Shown one piece after another: positions 58,399 through 64,000 of a DNA stretch of 64,000 nt. This DNA is from Hallella mizrahii. GTDB lineage: Bacteria > Bacteroidota > Bacteroidia > Bacteroidales > Bacteroidaceae. Both the position numbers and the translations under genes were made by a program. The notes below the pieces were generated by a model. The model worked only from the letters and a program-made list of their open reading frames with translations, searched no databases and was not told the origin of the DNA. Where the stretch lies: contig NZ_VUNG01000020.1 in NCBI RefSeq assembly GCF_009695775.1, forward strand, positions 1-64,000. Direction: 5' to 3'. Position 1 is the stretch's first letter. Each line of letters begins with the position of its first letter.

Positions 58399-60237
58399 TT
58401 ATTCTTCTCCTAACCAACTGTATTTTATCGGTTCCAGTCCATGCGCCTTCATTTCTTTCTCATTCTCAATCATTTCCATGAGACACATTGCTGCAAAGAA
58501 TGCATTCCTTCGTTGTGGTAGCCGCATGAATGGCATGCGGTTGTCAGCGTCTCTGATAGGAGTACCGAGGACGACACTCCAAGGATTGTCGATTGTCAGA
58601 TAGAAACTTTCACCATCTGTGTACCCTTCTGAATATACTCCACGTTCGTCCTTTCTTCCTCTGCAAGGATAGACGAAAGTACCATCTGCTTCCAAGAATA
58701 TTCCTTCCGGACTTGGCTGTGGCTTTTCCTTCAACAACAACTCGTAAGTTTGTCTTGCCGATTCCAGGTATTCTGTAGACACATGAGGATAAGCATTCAG
58801 GATATAGTTTCTTATGTGCTTCCACTTGCTGTTCCTCATGTAATATCCAACGGTCGGATATAGGTCGTGCTGCTCTTTAAGATAGAACGGACCGATGATT
58901 TGCCCGAAGTCCAGTTCCATCTGTTTTTGTATATCCCACTTGTACGTATAACATAAAGGTGTGCCGCGTATTGACAATAGTCTCAACGGGACTTTACTGT
59001 CTGCCAAATTAAGAAACTTCATCGGATTATTTGAAATGTCCAAAGCCGTGAGGTTATGAAGCCTGTTGACAGAAAACAGACACAGGACGTTGCCGTGGAC
59101 ATTGACATCTCGAAGATACGACAATCCCCTTAAGTCCAAATGTTTCAGGCTTTGGTTAGGACAAATCAGATACATCAATCCCTTGCATCTGTCGAAATTG
59201 ATTGACTTTACCGAATATGCGGTCAATGGCCTGAATCCCATAATGACATTTTCCTCGTCTGACGTAATCTTTGTGTTCCAATTCTCGTTATAATCTGAAT
59301 ATTCATGACCTACGAAATGCCAACCGTTGACTTTCCATTTCTCTGTCTGCTTTTTCCCGTCTCCCCAGTCTATAGTTATCGTGGCGTTCATAAGGACATG
59401 CAGCTCCATTGTGAATATCTTCAATCTGGAACTTCCCGTTATCTCCAATACGTCATGTCTGTTGGGATGCATCTTCTTTTTCATTCGGCGGAAAGATATT
59501 TCAAGACGATAGGGAATTGAATTGAACTTATATCTCTTGTTCCCCGAATCCCAATGATGGCGGTACACGCTTGTCTCACGGTAGTTGCCATCATCTATAA
59601 TCTCCTTGTAGTATTTCATTGCCATTGCGTCATCGCCCAACTTCTCATAGCACCTGCCAAGATAGTAACCACAGTCAGTACGGAACGCCTCGTAACACTG
59701 CTTGTAATAACATATCGCCTTCTGCAGGTCTTTTTCAGCGCCCATGCCATACTCATACATACGACCCAACATCTGACAAACAGACTCGGCCGCCATCCAA
59801 TTGTATGGCGATTCCTCCAATTTACGATATACAGTCGCGCATATCTTGAACGCCATGCGGTAGTCCTTTCTTTCCAACATCCTTTTAGCCATTACTGCTC
59901 CCAAGTCTATATCTTTCTGATGGAAGATGCGGTGCATGGCTATGTCTTCTAACAATTGGCAGTTAGGGAATCGTTTAAAGTAAGTACAGAGCATAGTGCT
60001 GAGATGATTTTTGGCAGAGAACACATCTTCTTCTTTGCCAGTCAAAGGTTTCGTTGATTGAAGGAACTCTGTATTTACTACCTTACTGAACCATTCCAAT
60101 TTCATCAGTTCTTCAAAGGAACAATTACTATAGCTTCCTTCTTTGCCCGTAGCAACCTCTTCTATTACTTCAAAGAATGGGTCGAATTCCGCTTCAATAT
60201 CATTCCTTTTATATAGTGAATCTAATATTGATGTCAT
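58399..60237 (-). CDS. Sel1-like and LRR-like repeat protein, unknown
   Basis: 612 aa, no signal peptide. Residues about 110-240 are Sel1/TPR-like helical repeats (MLGRMYEYGMGAEKDLQKAI, YYLGRCYEKLGDDAMAMKYY). A region near residue 300 has ATITIDWGDGKKQTEKWKV, a PKD-like phrase. From about 370 to 440 short LRR-like units (LKHLDLRGLSYLRDVNVHGN, LTALDISNNPMKFLNLADSK) occur. The C-terminal 160 residues are unique. A protein-protein interaction scaffold, possibly a sensor; the family is not recognised. It is preceded by island-type promoter C. Confidence 0.75.
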   Translation of the reverse strand: MTSILDSLYKRNDIEAEFDPFFEVIEEVATGKEGSYSNCSFEELMKLEWFSKVVNTEFLQSTKPLTGKEEDVFSAKNHLSTMLCTYFKRFPNCQLLEDIAMHRIFHQKDIDLGAVMAKRMLERKDYRMAFKICATVYRKLEESPYNWMAAESVCQMLGRMYEYGMGAEKDLQKAICYYKQCYEAFRTDCGYYLGRCYEKLGDDAMAMKYYKEIIDDGNYRETSVYRHHWDSGNKRYKFNSIPYRLEISFRRMKKKMHPNRHDVLEITGSSRLKIFTMELHVLMNATITIDWGDGKKQTEKWKVNGWHFVGHEYSDYNENWNTKITSDEENVIMGFRPLTAYSVKSINFDRCKGLMYLICPNQSLKHLDLRGLSYLRDVNVHGNVLCLFSVNRLHNLTALDISNNPMKFLNLADSKVPLRLLSIRGTPLCYTYKWDIQKQMELDFGQIIGPFYLKEQHDLYPTVGYYMRNSKWKHIRNYILNAYPHVSTEYLESARQTYELLLKEKPQPSPEGIFLEADGTFVYPCRGRKDERGVYSEGYTDGESFYLTIDNPWSVVLGTPIRDADNRMPFMRLPQRRNAFFAAMCLMEMIENEKEMKAHGLEPIKYSWLGEE

Positions 60238-60265
60238 AAACTATTCGTTTTAAAATTTACGGGTG

Positions 60266-60297
60266 CAAAGTTAAATTCAGACTGGGCCAAAACGGGT
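60266..60297 (-). promoter_or_regulatory. Island-type promoter C (Sel1/LRR protein)
   Basis: On the minus strand GTAACCCGTTTTG, 14 nt, TAACTTTG at 60273-60266; start at 60237. Its upstream core is closest to promoter A. Confidence 0.65.
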
Positions 60298-60346
60298 TAC
60301 ACCCACATAAAAACTTCCCAAAATATTTTTTTTCTAATATTTTATC

Positions 60347-60386
60347 GCACTGGGCAACGTTTTGAGGCAACCGTATGCTAATTTTG
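60347..60386 (+). promoter_or_regulatory. Island-type promoter D (60.4-61.8 kb operon)
   Basis: ACTGGGCAACGTTTTGAG at 60349-60366, 14 nt after TTTTG, TAATTTTG at 60379-60386; start at 60415. The upstream 18 nt are identical to promoter B. It is back to back with promoter C (60266-60297), so the two divergent units may respond together. Confidence 0.65.
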
Positions 60387-60414
60387 CCATCGAAATCATT
60401 TTAAAGCAAAAAAT

Positions 60415-60639
60415 ATGAGTTGGAAAGTTTTTCGTATTAAGCCAAAGCGCATTGTCAAGCGCAACAGTCTCGTCCTCACTCCTGACATGGAGGTGACTGT
60501 AACGACTAAACAGTATCAGAACAGCCCCTTTGACAACGGGGCGCAAGAAGTCAAAGCTATGTACAAGCATATCTATGGTTTTGACTATCAAAAAGCATGT
60601 TGTACTCCTAATGACTTTACTTATAAGCCATTAGCTTGA
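60415..60639 (+). CDS. Small unknown protein behind promoter D
   Basis: 74 aa, basic: MSWKVFRIKPKRIVKRNSLV, followed by LTPDMEVTVTTKQYQNSPF. Two Cys near the end (KACCTPND). No family recognised. It is the first gene of a plus-strand group with 60716-61447 and 61449-61766, and its stop is 77 nt before the next ATG. Confidence 0.65.
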   Translation: MSWKVFRIKPKRIVKRNSLVLTPDMEVTVTTKQYQNSPFDNGAQEVKAMYKHIYGFDYQKACCTPNDFTYKPLA

Positions 60640-60715
60640 GCCATAAATTCTCTTATATACTATTCATCGGTGATGTCCTTTTTGTGGCATTGCCGATGAT
60701 TTAAACTGTAAGATT

Positions 60716-61447
60716 ATGAGCGTACAGGAAATATTCAATCTGCCTGCTGTCAAGGAAGTAGAAAAGAACATACTTGACTTGCAACGTGACATAGAGGTCT
60801 CTTATGGTCTGAGTGACACGAGTACCGCAATAATCAGACGATTGCTCCTCGTCAGAAAACACTTGCTCGAACATGAGTTTGTTATGGACGAGATGTATAA
60901 AGGCTTATTGGGCGATTTCAACGAAGCTTTACGCCAACAGTTAGTTGCCATGCGCTACAATGCCATAAAATCATACAATGCCGTTATGCTGACAGATGTA
61001 GACGGTGACATTGAAGTAACAGGAAAATGTTATCTGGGTTATGGCTACCCAAAGATACATCCCGTTCAAACCATACGCGCAAAGAAAATGTGGTGTATGC
61101 TCAATGAGACTCTTGACCACTATAATAGAAATTACGAGAATGGTGTATGTGATGGATGGCGTTATCCAAGAGGTGATGGATATACAGACTCCGAGAACTA
61201 TCTGTTGTATCTTAACGATGAGGTGGATAACTGGGATGATTGGTTCTTTGGTAATAAACTAACTGCCGATATGCATCTTATTCATCCAATCAACCAACTG
61301 CTTGAGGTCACCTGTTTCTCTATATTTGATTTGCTTTGGGTGCGTGATTTCAATATTGAGATAACTGTTGAGACAGATTATGATACATATAAAGGCGACA
61401 TGCAGGTTGATGACCTAGATTGGTCGAAGTATGATTATTCAGACTGA
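60716..61447 (+). CDS. Unknown protein of the promoter D operon
   Basis: 243 aa, soluble. Helical first third (EVEKNILDLQRDIEVSYGLS, HLLEHEFVMDEMYKGLLGDF), then a beta-rich part containing TDVDGDIEVTGKCYLGYGYP and WDDWFFGNKLTADMHLIHP. Acidic C-terminus. No family recognised. It is followed at once by 61449-61766. Confidence 0.7.
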   Translation: MSVQEIFNLPAVKEVEKNILDLQRDIEVSYGLSDTSTAIIRRLLLVRKHLLEHEFVMDEMYKGLLGDFNEALRQQLVAMRYNAIKSYNAVMLTDVDGDIEVTGKCYLGYGYPKIHPVQTIRAKKMWCMLNETLDHYNRNYENGVCDGWRYPRGDGYTDSENYLLYLNDEVDNWDDWFFGNKLTADMHLIHPINQLLEVTCFSIFDLLWVRDFNIEITVETDYDTYKGDMQVDDLDWSKYDYSD

Positions 61448-61448
61448 T

Positions 61449-61766
61449 ATGGCAAAGCGGAAGAAAAAGTTCACAGAGTCACAGGAATGGAGTTACAAGA
61501 ATGACTTCCCAATCGGTGAGGTCTGGGGAACGTATCACACATTGGCGAAGTTGATAGTGCCACGATTGAGAGCATTCAAGGCTCTCGACAAGCAAGGTTA
61601 TGCTCCGGGCTTTAAGGATATTGCCGATTGGAATCTTGCCATCCAAAAGATGATTGACGCTTTCGAGTTGTTGGAGGATAGCAACACATTGACAGAAGAA
61701 GAAAACAAGAAGGTTGACGAAGGGCTCATGCTTTTCTGCAAGTATTTCCGTAACCTTTGGGATTAA
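61449..61766 (+). CDS. Small helical unknown protein
   Basis: 105 aa from the ATG at 61449 (MAKRKKKFTESQEWSYKN). Mostly helical; segments GTYHTLAKLIVPRLRAFKAL and LAIQKMIDAFELLEDSNTLT. No family recognised. It starts 1 nt after the previous stop and is probably co-translated. Confidence 0.7.
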   Translation: MAKRKKKFTESQEWSYKNDFPIGEVWGTYHTLAKLIVPRLRAFKALDKQGYAPGFKDIADWNLAIQKMIDAFELLEDSNTLTEEENKKVDEGLMLFCKYFRNLWD

Positions 61767-61850
61767 AGATTTCTAAGAAGATTTCTTAAAAAAGGCTCCA
61801 ATCCTAGTATTCTTTCATATTTTATTCTTATCTTTGCAAAAAACAAAACG

Positions 61851-62599
61851 ATGAATAATATTTTTGGTGAACTCAGAAAATATGCGCGTAAAAACCATCC
61901 TATTTTAACTTACGACGGTCGTGAATTATATGAAAGAATTGCAGAAATTGGACCCAATATTATTCTAGTCGCATAGATTTTAGTTATTCTAATAGATTAG
62001 AAAAATTAATAGCCATAGCTAAGGCAAAAACTCTTAGGTATATACATGAGAAAGACTATGACCGTAAATATAATTTATATGACATTATGTTACAATTGTG
62101 TCCAAATAACAAGGGATTAGCGGGCGTTACAACTTATGTGTTAGAGTTAGCCATTGATATAAACAAAAAAATAAATATTAATAAATCTGAAGGTTACGAG
62201 AAATACGAAGTAACAGATGCAGATATTAATAAGGTTGTAGATGGACCTGTAATTTGCGCTGATGACTATGACGAATTTATACATTCAGCAATAGATTTCA
62301 AAAAAGAAGAACTAAATGAATTATTAATAGATCGTGTTTTAATTAGTTTTGATAGCTATATATCAGTTTACGAGAATGCTAAAAAAACAAATATCGTAGG
62401 GAAAGATTTAGAATATCTGAACAGAATGAAGATATATAAAAGCAAAACAATAGACTTGTTAGAAGCGCCTGAAAACGTTTATTGGCTTTGTGTAGATGTA
62501 AATAAGAGATTCGAAGATGGAGAGCAAATATCTACCGACTCAGCCTGGATTTTTAGCCAAAAAGAGATAACAAATATATCTCTTATTATAATTAATTAA
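61851..62599 (+). pseudogene. Unknown AT-rich gene with a frameshift
   Basis: The first frame from the ATG at 61851 reads MNNIFGELRKYARKNHPILT and stops at 61976. A second frame continues SRIDFSYSNRLEKLIAIAKA through MLQLCPNNKGLAGVTTYVLE to the end at 62599. The pieces give one protein of about 245 aa if one base is restored near 61965. A TATCTTTG box at 61829-61836 fits as a promoter. No family recognised. AT-rich unlike its neighbours on the left. Confidence 0.65.
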
Positions 62600-62759
62600 T
62601 ATAGATTCAAAATAGTGACGAATTGGAAAAGCAAGGTAGTGTCACTGTCTATTCACGTGACGCTACCGACCTAAATCGTTTTATTTGAATAAACTACCCT
62701 TTGACCAATAGTTATTTGCGAGTCGATGGACTTCATTCCTTTGATAATAGATACTTTCT

Positions 62760-62885
62760 TTACCTAAAAGCACCTTCTATTTCGCCATATTCAGTTTTTC
62801 CCTTCTCATTTTTTTTGATAAATTTTCTTGCTATATTTTCCAAAAAGTATGCTCCTCCATTTCTATAAATGAAGAAACTATTTAT
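62760..62885 (-). pseudogene. Degenerate copy of the gene at the right edge
   Basis: The minus strand reads FFIYRNGGAYFLENIARKFI then KKNEKGKTEYGEIEGAFR and a stop, aligning with FFIHRNGGAYYLESIARKVI of the gene at 63707-64000. Downstream sequence also matches (62700-62750 against the terminator at 63636-63675). A diverged duplicate, without its 5' half. Confidence 0.75.
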
Positions 62886-62947
62886 CTGAGGACGCTGATA
62901 TTGAAGGATTTATTCTTCTACTTTTCAAAGATTATTTGCAGGAATAG

Positions 62948-63409
62948 ATTAGACTTGCCAACGGCATCAACCTATATCCAAAGATAGACAAGGAACTCGG
63001 ACTTGGCGTATTATATCCCTCTATTGAAGATATTGCCATACAGAATGCCAAGAGATACCGTGCACACGTTGCCCCGACCGGTGCTTAGCCTTGAACCTTC
63101 TAGGACTATCTACTCAGGTACCTATGAACGTGGTGTTCCTGAAAGACGGATCACCAAGAAAGATTAGGCTTGGTAACGACAAGACAATAACGTTCAAGCA
63201 TACTGTTCCAAAAAAATCTTGCTTTCGTGAACAAGACAGCCCAACTGGCTACATTCGCATTGAAGGAGATTGGTAAAAGCAGTGACAATAAAGAGCATCT
63301 GAAAGCACTAAAACAAGCATTCTCTACCATTAACGAAAAGTCCACAGAGGCTGATTATAAGCTGATGCCAGCATGGATTAGGAAAATAATAAAGAGCTTT
63401 TATGAATAG
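62948..63409 (+). pseudogene. AbiEi-type antitoxin (DUF6088-like), frameshifted
   Basis: Three frames joined give RLANGINLYPKIDKELGLGV, LYPSIEDIAIQNAKRYRAHV, NLLGLSTQVPMNVVFLKDGS, then FVNKTAQLATFALKEIGKSS and MPAWIRKIIKSF. This is the pattern I know for DUF6088/AbiEi-like antitoxins of type IV toxin-antitoxin systems. One base is missing near 63088 and another change is at about 63215 in the A-run. No start is present and no AbiEii nucleotidyltransferase gene follows, so it is inactive. Confidence 0.8.
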
Positions 63410-63629
63410 TTATTATAATTACGCGTTGACAAAAATGAGGAAGACTGCAAAAAAGCCCCATGTCAACTATGAGTTGAAGAAAGAACTTGTTTAAGGCCAT
63501 GGCCCAGCATAAGACGGCAGGGCTGTTGCCCGTGCTGAAGGCTACTCATGGTGACAAGACGAATTGGGATTGTTCCTACCACGTGCGATTGTCAACCGTG
63601 TAGGCGAGCCTTGAACTGTCTTATTTGAA

Positions 63630-63675
63630 TGAAAAAAGTCTTTTGACCCATAGCTATTTGTGAGTCAAAAGACTT
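63630..63675 (-). terminator. Terminator of the gene at the right edge
   Basis: On the minus strand AAGTCTTTTGAC pairs perfectly with GTCAAAAGACTT around a 16-nt loop, followed by TTTTTC. It lies 32 nt after the stop at 63707. A decayed version is at 62700-62752. Confidence 0.8.
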
Positions 63676-63706
63676 AATTAAATTCTTTTATTATGAATAC
63701 TTTTCC

Positions 63707-64000
63707 TACATAAAAGCATCTTCTATATCGTCATATTCGACTTTTTCCCCTTTCATTTCTTTAATAACTTTTCTAGCTATACTTTCCAAATAATATGCTC
63801 CTCCATTTCTATGAATGAAGAAGCCATCATTAATGTATACAGGAGATGGCATCCATGGATTAAATGCATTTTCATCTTTGGCGAGAACTACAAATACTTC
63901 GCCTTCTTTTATCCATTCTTTGTCTACTACGACCCCTGTTTTCCTAGTATTCTTACTAATCTGAATTTTCGATTATTTTGTAGCGATAACGCTGGCCAAA
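63707..64000 (-). CDS. C-terminal part of an unknown gene, cut by the window edge
   Basis: From the edge the minus strand first reads FGQRYRYKIIENS, then shifts frame and continues ISKNTRKTGVVVDKEWIKEG, EVFVVLAKDENAFNPWMPSP, VYINDGFFIHRNGGAYYLES and IARKVIKEMKGEKVEYDDIE to the stop at 63707. The frameshift is near 63965. A short basic/acidic protein end; family not recognised. A degenerate copy is at 62760-62885. Confidence 0.55.

Noticed and set aside
63410..63605. Short open stretches after the DUF6088 pseudogene (MRKTAKKPHVNYELKKELV and MAQHKTAGLLPVLKATHGDK)
   Set aside because: Too short and unsupported; checked for an AbiEii-like start and found none.

Overview
The window looks like accessory DNA of a Bacteroidales bacterium, most likely Prevotella or a close relative. 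The evidence is a Bacteroides-type conjugation operon (TraE to TraN order), -7 boxes of the form TAnnTTTG in front of many genes, a C10 (streptopain-like) protease with BspA-type leucine-rich repeats and a T9SS-like tail, and IS4 and IS30 remnants.

Layout. (1) 0-21 kb, minus strand: a type IV secretion operon of a conjugative transposon. Read in the direction of transcription it runs: primase-helicase, a MutS-I-like protein, ParA, a ParB-like partner, a TraD-like membrane protein, two DUF4134 pilin-like proteins, TraF, the VirB4-type ATPase TraG, three exported proteins, TraJ, TraK, TraL, TraM, TraN and a VirD4-type coupling protein. No relaxase is visible. The primase operon and a divergent HTH regulator (21.2 kb) share mirror-image -7 boxes. 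(2) 21.2-24.0 kb, element cargo: the regulator, two tiny membrane proteins (minus strand), and a Y-family polymerase coupled to a YolD-like protein. (3) 24.2-32.7 kb: redox and small-enzyme genes (cupin, HxlR regulator, nitroreductase, esterase, PNPOx-like, YeiH/LysR, YjbQ, flavin reductase, YjbR, sigma-region-4-like), with scrambled gene fragments. (4) 32.9-41.3 kb, minus strand: IS4 debris, then a decaying array of RHS toxin tips with immunity candidates, ending in an in-frame RecD2-RHS chimera. (5) 41.5-45.7 kb: ordinary housekeeping and stress genes (Hsp20, TonB-like, carbonic anhydrase, MBL-fold, MsrA, YccF). (6) 45.8-50.4 kb: a 25-bp tandem repeat carrying a tRNA T-arm-like core, a tRNA-Ser 3'-end remnant (candidate att site), a tyrosine recombinase with atypical catalytic residues, and an AbiEi-Fic protein with an iteron array upstream. 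(7) 50.5-61.8 kb: an island of exonuclease, SprT-like zincin, C10 protease, phosphoesterase, WYL regulator, UDG-like protein, a Sel1/LRR protein and unknowns. (8) 61.8-64 kb: AT-rich debris including a broken AbiEi-type (DUF6088) antitoxin gene.

How the parts may work together. The left third is one self-transfer machine controlled by an overlapping divergent promoter switch. In the right-hand island, four separate transcription units share one promoter design: a CGTTTT(G/C) element exactly 14 nt upstream of a TAnnTTTG box, with a short leader. This suggests co-regulation of an uncharacterised gene set and is the strongest candidate for something undescribed. The second is the AbiEi-Fic gene with nine copies of a 15-bp iteron in a 106-bp tandem array upstream. 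All functional statements are read from motifs and context; no database search was possible.
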